Source: Microbulbifer sp. THAF38 (GTDB taxonomy: Bacteria; Pseudomonadota; Gammaproteobacteria; Pseudomonadales; Cellvibrionaceae). From it: a stretch of 64,000 nucleotides of DNA. The translations under genes were made by a program, and so were the position numbers. Location of the stretch: assembly GCF_009363535.1 (NCBI RefSeq), contig NZ_CP045369.1, forward strand, positions 1,190,501-1,254,500, given 5' to 3'. Below are positions 26,411-34,312 of this stretch, one piece after another. The notes beneath the pieces are model-generated. The model was not told the DNA's origin. It made no database searches and saw only the letters and a program-made list of their open reading frames with translations. Each line of letters starts with the position of its first letter. Position 1 is the first letter of the stretch.

Positions 26411-26430
26411 ACATACAGACAAACATACAG
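26411..26430. repeat. paired 8-bp repeats, candidate integrase arm sites (left)
   Basis: ACATACAG is repeated with a 12-bp pitch, 60 bp inside the left core. The same pair pattern occurs at 34181-34200 near the right core (CATACAA then CATACAG, also 12-bp pitch). Matching pairs inside both ends of an element with a tyrosine integrase are the expected layout of arm-type sites. Confidence 0.5.
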
Positions 26431-26772
26431 CCCCTGTTATTTTTGATTGCTCTGCCAAAGGGCGGGAACACTTAATTGTTCTTTAAAACCTAAAAATAAT
26501 ACGATTTTTTTACACCCTGTTTAAAACACAATTTATTCACCCAGGCAGAATTTACAAACGTGTTGGCTTTACTAGGCTTTCCAGGTTGGTGCTCACTAAC
26601 AAACAAATATAATCAACAGTCTGCTCACAAAATATTCCCAAGTTATACAGATTGAATTGGTTTGATAACTGGAATACCTTGCTGATTCGAAGACAGGAAC
26701 CCACTAGATGTAGTGGGTTGGAATGGTTTGTAAGACTAGTGCTTTACAGGCTTTGGGGACAGTCTTCGTTTA

Positions 26773-26814
26773 GAAAGCAAATAGCCTAGTGCTCCAACAC
26801 TAGGCCTTGCTTTC
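26773..26814. repeat. two-tier hairpin in the element
   Basis: The outer arms GAAAGCAA and TTGCTTTC pair exactly; inside them GCCTAGTG and CACTAGGC pair exactly around CTCCAA, with small asymmetric bulges (3 and 1 bases). It is a 42-bp structure, non-coding, of unknown role. Confidence 0.5.
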
Positions 26815-27008
26815 AATCTTAAACCGGTTTGCATTCACTTCTATAGGCAATGCATCTAGGTCCAAGGTTGTAATACCTGATAGTAACCAGGTAATACTCG
26901 ACAATACAGTTGTAGTTGTCAACCTCAAGTCGAATCTAGCTCATTGTCCTATTTAGAGGTATGGGGTGGGTGTGCGCCGCCTTTTCACCTACGTATGGAT
27001 GAGTGTGT

Positions 27009-27194
27009 ATGAAAAAACGCTGTTGGTCTCGCCACTTCGCAGTCATGTTAAGTGTTTGTCTTTCTACTGCCGTCTTTGCCCCTGTTGGGGGTGATAAAGA
27101 TGTTCTTAGTGATTCAGAGCTGCACGCTAAAAAGATGAGCTTTACACTTGAGGTTGACCTGAAGTTGTCTAAGGAAAAAAGTCGGGATAACTGA
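27009..27194 (+). CDS. small putative secreted peptide
   Basis: 61 residues. The start MKKRCWSRHFAVMLSVCLSTAVFAP looks like a Sec signal peptide (cleavage after VFA), leaving about 37 charged residues ending in KLSKEKSRDN. A GGA element precedes the ATG weakly; an ATG two codons upstream is also possible. A GC-rich hairpin with a short U-run follows at 27212-27226. No family recognised; it could be a chance frame. Confidence 0.35.
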   Translation: MKKRCWSRHFAVMLSVCLSTAVFAPVGGDKDVLSDSELHAKKMSFTLEVDLKLSKEKSRDN

Positions 27195-27645
27195 TTCTTG
27201 TAAACTGCATGGAGGGCACCGCCCTCTGTGCCTTTTAGGCGCTTCAATCGTACCTTTCTCTTAATTTGTGTTTAACAAGATATCGCTTCCTTTGTCAGGT
27301 TTTATTGCTAGCAAATCTGCTTCACTGGGTGTATTGATGCGAAAAAAACCTTTATCGGTGTCAACATTTCTCAACAGGTGAGGGGCTCCCTTGATTGTGG
27401 AAAAGCCTTCCTTTTGAGGGTACCTAGCAGGCGAGTGTCAGCAAGTGTCAATCCGGCATGGAGCTGTTGAGGGCTGCCCTTGAGTGTGGGGTGCCTCTGT
27501 GGGGGCTAATTATTTTAGTCCATAAAAAGGGCTGAGATTTCTGGCTCGGTCAGTGGTGGGCCTCAGGTATTCTCAGGCTAAGGCCCATATCTGGTAGCTG
27601 TTGCAGCCTTCACCGATTGGGCCCGCTTCGAGGTTGTCAGGCTGA
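27195..27645. other. gene-free stretch in the element
   Basis: About 450 bp. A hairpin GAGGGC/GCCCTC at 27212-27226 followed by TTTT may terminate the small secreted-peptide gene. The remainder has no supported ORF or repeat. Confidence 0.4.
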
Positions 27646-28218
27646 TTAGTAGTGAGTCAGGTTGGTGCTGAATAGTAGGCCGTCGAGCTTCTCAGCCTCA
27701 ACCACGTCTTTGAATGCGTCGGTGCAGTAGATGGTTATATAGGATTCCTTACTCCTAAATACCGGAACACCCTTCATCTTGTCTTTATCGAACTCAATAC
27801 CCGAAAGCAGATTCCCATTCTTGCTGACTGAGCCGGGCACTACTGCGCTAAGGTCTTCAGCAATTGTCAGGGGGTTGAATAGGTAGAACTTGGTCCCTTG
27901 GTGAGTGCAGGGGAGAAACTCCCCAAAGGGGCCTAGAACGCGCTCTAAGGCCTGATAAGCCGATTCATGCAATACAAGGTAATTCCGCCACTTTGACAGT
28001 GTAGGAATAGCAGGAACAGCGTCATCAATGCTGAATTGAATCTCCAGGGGCACCCAGTCGTCAGCGTACTTGATAGGTCTAGTATCGATTACAAAATCAT
28101 CATCCCCACGTTTATCTTCGACTTCATCGATATCGAAGTTCGGACTCATGTAATCGCTGTAGTCAGGGGATAGCTGGTAAAATTCCACATTAAACTCCGG
28201 CTTGTTTGCGGACTTCAT
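27646..28218 (-). CDS. DUF1629/Imm11-like putative immunity protein
   Basis: 190 residues. The C-terminal half has features of the DUF1629 (Imm11/Imm43) immunity family: PLTIAEDLSAVVPGS, then a strand-rich part with GVPVFRSKESYITIYCTDAFKDVVE, ending GLLFSTNLTHY. These proteins neutralise polymorphic-toxin nucleases. It lies directly downstream of the AHH-type nuclease gene and overlaps its end by 29 bases (47 if the ATG at 28236 is used), so the pair is translationally coupled. The overlap and the family pairing support a toxin-immunity module. Confidence 0.6.
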   Translation of the reverse strand: MKSANKPEFNVEFYQLSPDYSDYMSPNFDIDEVEDKRGDDDFVIDTRPIKYADDWVPLEIQFSIDDAVPAIPTLSKWRNYLVLHESAYQALERVLGPFGEFLPCTHQGTKFYLFNPLTIAEDLSAVVPGSVSKNGNLLSGIEFDKDKMKGVPVFRSKESYITIYCTDAFKDVVEAEKLDGLLFSTNLTHY

Positions 28219-28804
28219 CGGCTGGCAACATAACATAGTGAGGGAAGCTGGAGAATTTCAGGTCGTACTCAATGGCTTTGAGAACCTTCTCGACCTCGGC
28301 CTCGTTCAAGTTTTCAATATCTATTGCAGCGAATTCCAGCTCCAACCACTTGTAATAGCCAACTCTATGGATACGAGAGTGGGGAACAGCGGCAGGCATT
28401 TTGGGATGCGGGGTGTCAGCAGTTCTTCTGGGAAGCCATGTGCCATTTCTTATGTCATCTATCCTGATTTTCACACGAGCCAAGATAGCCCTGAGCGGTG
28501 TGGCCATTGAGTGGCCCCCTGAAACAATGGCGTGTGCATCGCAGTTACCGCCAGGGTGCGGTTTACCGTTCTTCTCCATGAACTGGCCAAGCCGGGTGGA
28601 ATCATGCTCCTCATTTCTTATCTCTTTTCTCGACATTGTGACAGATTCTTGCCGGTACTTATCGAGAGTTGCCTCAACTTGGTCAACAACCTTTAACGCC
28701 ATGTAATCGGCTTTGGTGAGATTCTCCTTAGAAACAAACCTGTCAATAGCCACTTCACGGCGGTCTTTCAGGTAAAACGGCTTCGGCTGCTCGTAGTGTC
28801 CCAC
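28190..28804 (-). CDS. AHH-type HNH/EndoVII nuclease toxin
   Basis: 204 residues. After about 85 charged residues comes an AHH-like nuclease core: GGNCDAHAIVSGG (His91), LRAILARVKIRIDDIRNGTWLP, then AVPHSRIHRVGYYKWLE (His142, His146). The order matches AHH toxins of polymorphic systems, except that the motif reads AHA instead of AHH. No RHS, PAAR, VgrG or signal sequence is present, so delivery is unexplained. The start is GTG 28804, which follows AGAGGGA; the frame is open to 28897 but without a ribosome site. The downstream DUF1629-like gene is its probable immunity partner. Confidence 0.6.
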   Translation of the reverse strand: MGHYEQPKPFYLKDRREVAIDRFVSKENLTKADYMALKVVDQVEATLDKYRQESVTMSRKEIRNEEHDSTRLGQFMEKNGKPHPGGNCDAHAIVSGGHSMATPLRAILARVKIRIDDIRNGTWLPRRTADTPHPKMPAAVPHSRIHRVGYYKWLELEFAAIDIENLNEAEVEKVLKAIEYDLKFSSFPHYVMLPADEVRKQAGV

Positions 28805-29399
28805 TGCTTCTTCCCTCTTTGTTAGTACGTAAGAGGGGAGAATACAAAACCTTATAGAGGTTATATACATACACGGGATTACGTTTTTAAGGCCCACTTC
28901 TGGCCAAATTTTTTCGGCTTAAGTTGGTGGTTTGTCTAGCCTCTTGATGCACATGGTTTCACGTCGTGATTTGGTAGAGATATCAATGAGATGCCAAACA
29001 TGACCCCAAACCAGGAAGAATCATTTAGGCGGCCAAATCCGGCCATCGACCTACAGAAAATCTTCATTTTCGCCAAAGCGTAGGCATTTTGGCCTACGTA
29101 TCTCGAGATGTCTTGATTGTCCATTTCCAGTAGCTCACGCGCGCGTACTGGTCGCAAAACTCTGAGAAGGTGGCAATGGGGCGCACTCTCTGCTGCAAGG
29201 GCCTCTGTGGCTCTCTGAGCCCTGGGGGTTAGATGTTTTGGTCCGCCTCAGCGACGCTTAGGGAGCGCCTCAATGTTTCTCAGTAATTCTGTGGGCTAGC
29301 TAGGCTCTTATCTTTTTTCAACAATTCTGTATCCTCCCTGCATTATTCAGTTACGTAAAAGACCGCACTTTACTAAGCCGTAAAATACAAGGAAGTAAA
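28805..29399. other. divergent intergenic region in the element
   Basis: About 595 bp between the toxin gene (-) and the membrane-protein gene (+). A 73-codon minus-strand frame at 28936-29157 has no clear ribosome site or family and is not called. Promoters for both flanking genes are expected here. AAGGAAG precedes the plus-strand gene. Confidence 0.4.
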
Positions 29400-29858
29400 A
29401 TGAACTCAAAAAGTCTAACCAATAAACCAAGAGCGCCTCTCCAACCTGTAATGAGAATGATGCATTCAATTAGCCCATTGAGCATCCTCTTTCTCTTTGT
29501 AGTTCTTTTAGATGTGCATCTACTCAGATACTTGTACACAGGAGATTTAAACTGGGTAATAGCATTTGGTGCGAACTCTATAGTTCTTGGAATACTGCTT
29601 GTTTTTTCCTATTCATACCCTCTGGAGGAGACAGAGAAACTGCTGAGCAAATGGGATAAAGATTCTATAGATGTAACTATTGGCTTTCATGCGGAGGTGA
29701 TACAAGGTAGAAATCAAGTCCGCTCAACCATTCAAAGCCGAATTACGGAAATCAGTGTAAAGTACGAGCGTATTCTGGCTTCCATGCTTCTTACAGTCTT
29801 TGGAACCTTGCTTGCCGGCTATGCTGCTATTTTCCTGGGTAACTTTTTTGCTCATTAG
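29400..29858 (+). CDS. hypothetical three-helix membrane protein
   Basis: 152 residues with hydrophobic helices at about 26-43 (LSILFLFVVLLDVHLL), 53-72 (VIAFGANSIVLGILLVF) and 128-148 (MLLTVFGTLLAGYAAIFL), and a charged loop of about 55 residues between the last two. A good ribosome site AAGGAAG precedes the ATG. It is the only plus-strand gene in the middle of the element and looks like cargo. Family not recognised; small membrane proteins in such islands are sometimes defence effectors, which is only a possibility here. Confidence 0.55.
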   Translation: MNSKSLTNKPRAPLQPVMRMMHSISPLSILFLFVVLLDVHLLRYLYTGDLNWVIAFGANSIVLGILLVFSYSYPLEETEKLLSKWDKDSIDVTIGFHAEVIQGRNQVRSTIQSRITEISVKYERILASMLLTVFGTLLAGYAAIFLGNFFAH

Positions 29859-29978
29859 CCCACCACAAACACTATGATATTGCTAGGGAACCTCAACTGT
29901 TCTAGCCCTGTTGAGTCTGCATGTTCCCGATACCACTTTGATATTTCTTAATGCTTTGGACTTAAGCATTCCTCGCGC

Positions 29979-30230
29979 TTATTGCTTGCCCTCCAGGCGC
30001 TCCAGGTCCTCACGCTCACAGTCGATTAGGTTTGCCCATTCATCGGCAAGGTGGGCGCCGATAACTGCTAGCTCTCGGCTTGTCGTGTTGCTCTCGGATA
30101 TTTGGCTGATGCTTTGGAAGAGGGTGCGCAGCTTGTTTAGTGATTCCAGGCTGAGGTTTGCGAGGTCGAGTGAGCGAACAATGAGGCTATTGGCTTGGGA
30201 GATAGATACAGCTGGGGCTTGGTTTGCCAT
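29979..30230 (-). CDS. small helical protein of the element
   Basis: 83 residues, all helical: ISQANSLIVRSLDLANLSLESLN, then ELAVIGAHLADEWANLI and an acidic end. AAGGAG sits 8 bases before the ATG at 30230; the frame extends 12 codons further upstream. In size and helix pattern it recalls DUF3077-type small proteins found beside ash/Icd-like genes in P4-like elements, but that is only a resemblance. Function unknown. Confidence 0.5.
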   Translation of the reverse strand: MANQAPAVSISQANSLIVRSLDLANLSLESLNKLRTLFQSISQISESNTTSRELAVIGAHLADEWANLIDCEREDLERLEGKQ

Positions 30231-30278
30231 GGTCTGGGCTCCTTGTATAAGTGAGCCGCTGCCCATGAGGTTCCAATC

Positions 30279-30539
30279 TCAATTGGGCGGCGGGCTAGTT
30301 TGGGTTGGAACTACCGCTACAAGGGAACGGCGGGCACAAGGCCCCCCAAACAGCCCACCATAAAAGGGTGAGAATAGGTGAGGTCTCGGGGCACAAAAAA
30401 ACCGCATACGGGGGTAGGCGGCTTCGGGTCGCCTTGTAGTTTCGGGGTTCCAATCCCGGTTACGGATTTTGCCGCAACGCCTCCAGTATGCTCGCCCAGT
30501 GTAAAGCCTTTCAATGCTGGGCGTCGAATGTGCTGCCAA
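30279..30539 (-). CDS. possible ash/Icd-like ORF with an overlapping second frame
   Basis: Two open minus-strand frames overlap. One is 86 codons (30279-30539) with RMRFFCAPRPHLFSPFYGG; the other is 65 codons (30317-30514) with AAKSVTGIGTPKLQ and FVPRDLTYSHPFMVGCLGG. Both flavours recall the ash/Icd-like host-division-inhibitor ORFs of P4-like satellites, which also show this out-of-frame overlap and a T-run. It is not clear which frame is translated, and the same DNA contains terminator-like hairpins. Low confidence. Confidence 0.3.
   Translation of the reverse strand: MAAHSTPSIERLYTGRAYWRRCGKIRNRDWNPETTRRPEAAYPRMRFFCAPRPHLFSPFYGGLFGGPCARRSLVAVVPTQTSPPPN
30398..30423 (-). terminator. GC hairpin followed by T7 on the minus strand
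   Basis: On the minus strand CCGC and GCGG arms (with additional GC pairing between) are directly followed by TTTTTTT. It lies inside the possible ash-like frames, so it may terminate or attenuate leftward transcription from the replication operon. Confidence 0.35.
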
Positions 30540-30715
30540 TATTTTTGGGGGGTGCTTGGCTGCCCAAAACGCTCACGTGTGAATCAGGCTTGATGGCGTC
30601 ACGAAACGTTACCCCACTTCGGGCACTGTTTCGAATAACTCCGCTTGGCTAAATCGCAGCTGTTTGCTAGCTGACGCTCCCGATTAAATCAGCTGACAAA
30701 GAGGTGGGCTCAGAT

Positions 30716-31525
30716 TTAAGCCGACCTACTCTCATAACAGGCTAACCATTCCTCATTGGTCTGTTCTTGGGGGGGGATAGGTGTTCCCTTATACCCGCGT
30801 TCCCTTATTACCGTATTACCGCAGTTTGCATCACCCGTGGTTTGATTTGGCGGTAGGCCCCGTGGTTGTTGGGGTTGCGCCAATTCCTTACCCGGAACAT
30901 TTACCCGGACCTTACCCGGAATTAACCCGGAAGTTACCCGAACTTTACCCGGAATATTTTGGTGGATGCGAGCCGCCAGTTCCCCCTGTTCAATGCGGAG
31001 CAGCGCAAGTGTCGCGGCCTCCAAGCGCTCACCGTTTGCTGGGTGCCCGGTAAATATTTGCCCCCGTAATTTGCCCATGCAATCGCTGAAGGCATCGAGG
31101 CTCTTTGGCATCTTCAACCCGGTGCGATTCCAGAACTTTAAGAAATTAGAGCGCTTGCCCATGCGGAAGCGCCCTTTGGGTAGGGGGCTCCCGGCCTTGC
31201 CATGCTTGGTGGTGCGCGCTCGTGTTGTGTAAGTGTTGAATATTGCATACCAGTCGCGTCCATCGATAAGGCTACGAAATTGGAGGGTGACACCCCCATT
31301 TTTTCTGGGTCCATAATTGCCTACTGAGTGGCCAATATATTCCAGGGCCTGTAAACCTGTGAGGCGGGCAGCTTCAGAAATAAGGGCGTGTTCGTTTTCA
31401 GAAAGCCATTTGGCGGGCACAGGCTGGCAACTGGCGGGTGAAAGAAATAGGCGGCCACTATGGACCGCCACACCGTCACCACGCGCTAGAAGCCGCTCTA
31501 GGAGCCCTCTAGCATCCTCTGTCAT
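30716..31525 (-). CDS. probable replication protein with an internal iteron-like array
   Basis: 269 residues, no confident family. The first 190 residues include FRSLIDGRDWYAIFNTYTTRARTT and RSNFLKFWNRTGLKMP; then a Pro/Gly/Lys/Val-repeat segment (IPGKVRV twice, VPGKEL) at about 191-213. That segment is encoded by an 11-bp DNA repeat whose reading frame rotates with each unit, so the DNA rather than the peptide is conserved. Lambda O and related initiators carry their own origin iterons inside the gene. Position after two HTH genes supports replication initiation. CGGAGG precedes the ATG. Confidence 0.5.
   Translation of the reverse strand: MTEDARGLLERLLARGDGVAVHSGRLFLSPASCQPVPAKWLSENEHALISEAARLTGLQALEYIGHSVGNYGPRKNGGVTLQFRSLIDGRDWYAIFNTYTTRARTTKHGKAGSPLPKGRFRMGKRSNFLKFWNRTGLKMPKSLDAFSDCMGKLRGQIFTGHPANGERLEAATLALLRIEQGELAARIHQNIPGKVRVTSGLIPGKVRVNVPGKELAQPQQPRGLPPNQTTGDANCGNTVIRERGYKGTPIPPQEQTNEEWLACYESRSA
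30783..30808. repeat. second direct repeat near the end of the replication gene
   Basis: GTTCCCTTAT occurs at 30783-30792 and 30799-30808 (16-bp pitch), followed by a doubled TTACCG. It lies about 80 bp from the iteron-like array and may be part of the same origin. Confidence 0.35.
30888..30953. repeat. iteron-like array, six units at 11-bp pitch (candidate origin)
   Basis: TTACCCGGA or a one-base variant occurs at 30888, 30901, 30912, 30923, 30934 and 30945. The last five steps are exactly 11 bp, placing every site on one face of the helix. All units point the same way. The array lies inside the minus-strand replication-like gene. Confidence 0.65.
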
Positions 31526-31570
31526 TAGCCCTCCGGTGTTTTGGGGAGCTCCTGTAGTTGGTAGCGACAG

Positions 31571-31876
31571 TTAGGTTTCATTGCTCTTTGCCTCCCCGTG
31601 GACTGCATCATTAGCTGCTTCCCTCAAGGAATAGAAGGCATCCAGAGCTTCAGGCATTGCTTCATAGTCGCCATGAACACCTTTTTTTCCATAGGCATCG
31701 ATATGAGGGACGGGGTAAGTTTTGATTGGGTAGCCTTTTTTCCTGAGCTGGAAAATAATGTCTGGGCTATTACTGCTTCGAGTGGCGCGGTCCAGCTGTT
31801 CGCGGCTAACTCTCCCATATTTTTCGAAGCTCTCCATAGCCTTCATTTCACGCGGTGACAGTTTCTTGAGTCCCAT
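31571..31876 (-). CDS. winged-helix HTH protein of the element
   Basis: 101 residues. SPREMKAMESFEKYGRVSREQLDRATRSSN forms a helix-turn-helix, followed by IIFQLRKKGYPIKTYPV as recognition helix and wing; the C-terminus is helical and acidic. GGGGGAG precedes the ATG. It starts 2 bp after the stop of the excisionase-like gene and 45 bp before the replication-like gene, so all three are one operon. A regulatory or replication-accessory role is inferred. Confidence 0.65.
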   Translation of the reverse strand: MGLKKLSPREMKAMESFEKYGRVSREQLDRATRSSNSPDIIFQLRKKGYPIKTYPVPHIDAYGKKGVHGDYEAMPEALDAFYSLREAANDAVHGEAKSNET

Positions 31877-31878
31877 AA

Positions 31879-32466
31879 TTAAAACTCCCCCGCAATCATT
31901 TTGGTTTTAAGTTCGCGGATATAACCCACCTCATAAACGGCCTTAGTGGCTGATAAGTAAATGGGCGATTTTATCCGCCCCTGACGTCGCCAGCGCTGGA
32001 GGGTTTGCTTTGATACATCAAGTTCTGCTGCTGAGCGCCCAATACTTATGAAAGCTTTGTTGTCTGCCGGGAGCGGGGGAAGTTGATAATAGGGGTCGTT
32101 TGCTGCAGAAGAGGTGCGAAACTTTTTTTCCTTTGCGCCTTTGAGATTCTCAACAAGTACAGCATTAAGCGAGTTGATTAACTCTTTCACTTGAGGGTTA
32201 GTTACTTCAGGGCTTCTTAAATACTTGAGGAGAGACAAAGCTAACGACTTGGATTTCTCTGTACCAGTACTACCTTGAGATGCATCAAAAGTGCTTTTAT
32301 TTGCATTTTGGAGGCCATGGGAAACGCTGGGGGCTGTTGACTGATTGTGAGAGTTTATGAGAGAGTCTTTATCCATTGAAAAAGACAACTTCAAAGACTC
32401 CCTATTTTCCATATCATCCGGAGTCAGTAGTCGTCCACTAATTTTATCTGGATATCTACGGTTCAT
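31879..32466 (-). CDS. excisionase/AlpA-like HTH protein with a long N-terminal extension
   Basis: 195 residues. The C-terminal 60 contain a MerR/excisionase-type HTH: SIGRSAAELDVSKQTLQRWRR followed by a wing (IYLSATKAVYEVG). The first 130 residues are polar, Ser/Asn-rich and probably disordered. Such proteins direct excision and early transcription in satellites (AlpA, Vis, Xis). It lies beside the integrase gene, 400 bp away, at the head of the replication operon. Confidence 0.6.
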   Translation of the reverse strand: MNRRYPDKISGRLLTPDDMENRESLKLSFSMDKDSLINSHNQSTAPSVSHGLQNANKSTFDASQGSTGTEKSKSLALSLLKYLRSPEVTNPQVKELINSLNAVLVENLKGAKEKKFRTSSAANDPYYQLPPLPADNKAFISIGRSAAELDVSKQTLQRWRRQGRIKSPIYLSATKAVYEVGYIRELKTKMIAGEF

Positions 32467-32865
32467 TTATTTAGTACCTTCCTGAAAGATTGAGGTTCTG
32501 AATATTGAAGAAGGCCGTTAAACGGCCGAAAAGATGATTGCCCGCCTCGCTCCGCCAAGATTGATGGTGGGTTGGTCATCTTTTATTAGATTACTGTTTA
32601 TTCAAACAGCTGTAAACCTATACACTTTCCCTCGGTTTGTCGTCCTTTCATTTCTGATTGCAGATTTTCAAAGACTCTCTAGAGACTCCCTTTTTTATTC
32701 AAACACTTAGAAGTCTTTGGGTGCTCACACTCGCCTGAGTTGTAGCCTGAATCTCCCTTTTGAAATTTTTTTGGGAGTTCTATTTTGGCGCATTTATCAA
32801 CGTTATTTTTTGCGCCTATCCGACTTTTTAATCCGCCATAAGTTGAGCTGACAAACTGTTTTCGC
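32467..32865. other. gene-free control region between integrase and excisionase-like genes
   Basis: About 399 bp. A perfect palindrome GGCCGTT/AACGGCC lies at 32513-32527. The promoter of the replication operon should be here. The rest is AT-rich with no ORF. Confidence 0.45.
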
Positions 32866-34164
32866 TCACGAATGAATAAATGTTACGCCTGCCGGCTGCT
32901 TAAGACTGTCCAAATAATGAGACCATGCCAGCATGAATTCAGTGCGCTCCTTAAGATATTCGAAGCGGTCATAGGCTTTTCCATATTTGTCTCCGTTTGA
33001 GTGGTGAAGTTGTAGGTCAACAATACGCTCAAGCTCCACTGCGTCACGATTCAAACCAAGCTGAGTTCTTAGAGTTTTTGCGGATGCTCTGAATGATGCC
33101 GGGCTAGCCCCTTCAATGCCGCTTCTTCGCATCGCCATACGGACCGTGTTGTTTGTCATGTGGCGGCTTGTATCTCGGCCATTGGGAAACACCCAATCAC
33201 TTTGGAATCGAAATGGTTCGAGTGTACGAATTAATTTAATGACGGTTTTTGAAAGAGGGACTATGTGATTGCCATTTTTCTTTACCTTCATAAAATCACT
33301 GGGTATCTCCCATAATCCTTTGGCAAGGTCGAGGTCCTGCCAGCGCATTTTACAAATCTCACTGGTTCGAAGGAAAAGATAAGGGGTTATCCGCATAGCC
33401 ACAGAAACTGTGGGACTGCAGCGCGCTGACTCCATGGCCAATAAGGTTGCTTGAAGTTCTGAGGTGTTCTCAGGGGCTGGACGGTGACATTGGGTTTCTG
33501 TGGCGGGAGCAACCACGCCAAGCCTGAGTGCCGGGTTGTCCTCTCTAAATTCGTTATCAACCGAGTATTCGAATATTTGGCTTAAATAGTTGGCTATTTT
33601 GCGGCCATTCTCAAAGCCGCCGCCCGCATTGAAGTAGGTTAAGTAATCCTTGAGTTCCTTGCGTCGGATTTCTGCAATAGGCCGGTCGCCAATAAGGGGG
33701 TATAGGTGCTTTCGAATAATGAGGCGCGCTTTGTTTGCCGTGCTAGGGTTCCAGCGCTTAAGGCTTCTATCTGCGGACTTTCCCTCTTTAGCAGCCAGCC
33801 ATAGTTCGCAGATATTTCTAAGAGTATTTCGCTCACGCTCTTTTAGCCTATTCCTTTCTGCCTTCTCTTTTTGCTTGGCCTGCCTTGCTTCTGCCTTTAA
33901 CGCTCTGCGGCGTTCGGCTGGGTTGATGCCTTGTACTAGGGCGGCCTTGGCCTTAATGACTTCTTGGCGTGCCATCGTGACAGTTGTTTGGGGGAAGGTC
34001 CCCAGGTAGAGACGTTCGGATTTTCCGGCATATTTGAAGGGGTACTCAAAGCTTTTAGTGCCGTTGGGTTTCACGCGGACTAAAAGGCTATCACCTAGTC
34101 CTTTTGTGTAGGCGTTTTCTCTTGCAGGTAGTGCACGCACATCCTTGTCGTTCTTGACGCTCAT
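32866..34164 (-). CDS. int: tyrosine integrase, P4-like with DUF4102 arm-binding domain
   Basis: 432 residues. The N-terminal DUF4102 arm-binding region has VKPNGTKSFEYPFKYAGK and LYLGTFPQTTVTMAR; a core-binding SAM-like domain follows (WNPSTANKARLIIRKHL). In the catalytic domain the first Arg is in FLRTSEICKMRWQDLD, Lys in MKVKKNGNHIVPLS, the second Arg in ASFRASAKT (where His of the HxxR box is replaced by Ala), the later His in LQLHHS and the nucleophile Tyr in KAYDRFEY. It integrates the element into the adjacent tRNA-Leu. The ATG at 34164 follows AAAAGGAAA; the frame is open to 34215. Confidence 0.9.
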   Translation of the reverse strand: MSVKNDKDVRALPARENAYTKGLGDSLLVRVKPNGTKSFEYPFKYAGKSERLYLGTFPQTTVTMARQEVIKAKAALVQGINPAERRRALKAEARQAKQKEKAERNRLKERERNTLRNICELWLAAKEGKSADRSLKRWNPSTANKARLIIRKHLYPLIGDRPIAEIRRKELKDYLTYFNAGGGFENGRKIANYLSQIFEYSVDNEFREDNPALRLGVVAPATETQCHRPAPENTSELQATLLAMESARCSPTVSVAMRITPYLFLRTSEICKMRWQDLDLAKGLWEIPSDFMKVKKNGNHIVPLSKTVIKLIRTLEPFRFQSDWVFPNGRDTSRHMTNNTVRMAMRRSGIEGASPASFRASAKTLRTQLGLNRDAVELERIVDLQLHHSNGDKYGKAYDRFEYLKERTEFMLAWSHYLDSLKQPAGVTFIHS

Positions 34165-34180
34165 TTTCCTTTTCTCAAAA

Positions 34181-34200
34181 GCATACAAAGAAACATACAG
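34181..34200. repeat. paired repeats, candidate integrase arm sites (right)
   Basis: GCATACAA at 34181-34188 and ACATACAG at 34193-34200 repeat with a 12-bp pitch, the same pitch as the pair at the left end. They lie just upstream of the integrase start, where integrase often controls its own expression. Confidence 0.5.
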
Positions 34201-34312
34201 ACCCCGGTGAATCATCCTGAAGGGGTATGAACGCAGGCTAGCAGTGAAAACCTAGTTTTTACAAGGGGTTAAGGCGATTTGGAATGGGGGTGTAGGAGTC
34301 TGAAAGAAAGAT

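Larger units (their letters stand above)
26352..27008. other. left end of the element: arm-type repeats and stacked hairpins
   Basis: No ORF is supported. ACATACAG occurs at 26411-26418 and 26423-26430. Further in are two strong dyads: AACCCACTA/TAGTGGGTT at 26698-26719 and a long two-part hairpin at 26773-26814. This is a likely recombination, packaging or control region. Confidence 0.5.

Noticed and set aside
28936..29157. 73-codon minus-strand frame next to the toxin gene
   Set aside because: No clear ribosome site, unusual composition and no recognisable domain; kept as intergenic.
30888..30953. CRISPR-like repeat array
   Set aside because: Units are 9-11 bp with 2-4 bp between them, far too short for repeats and spacers; no cas genes.
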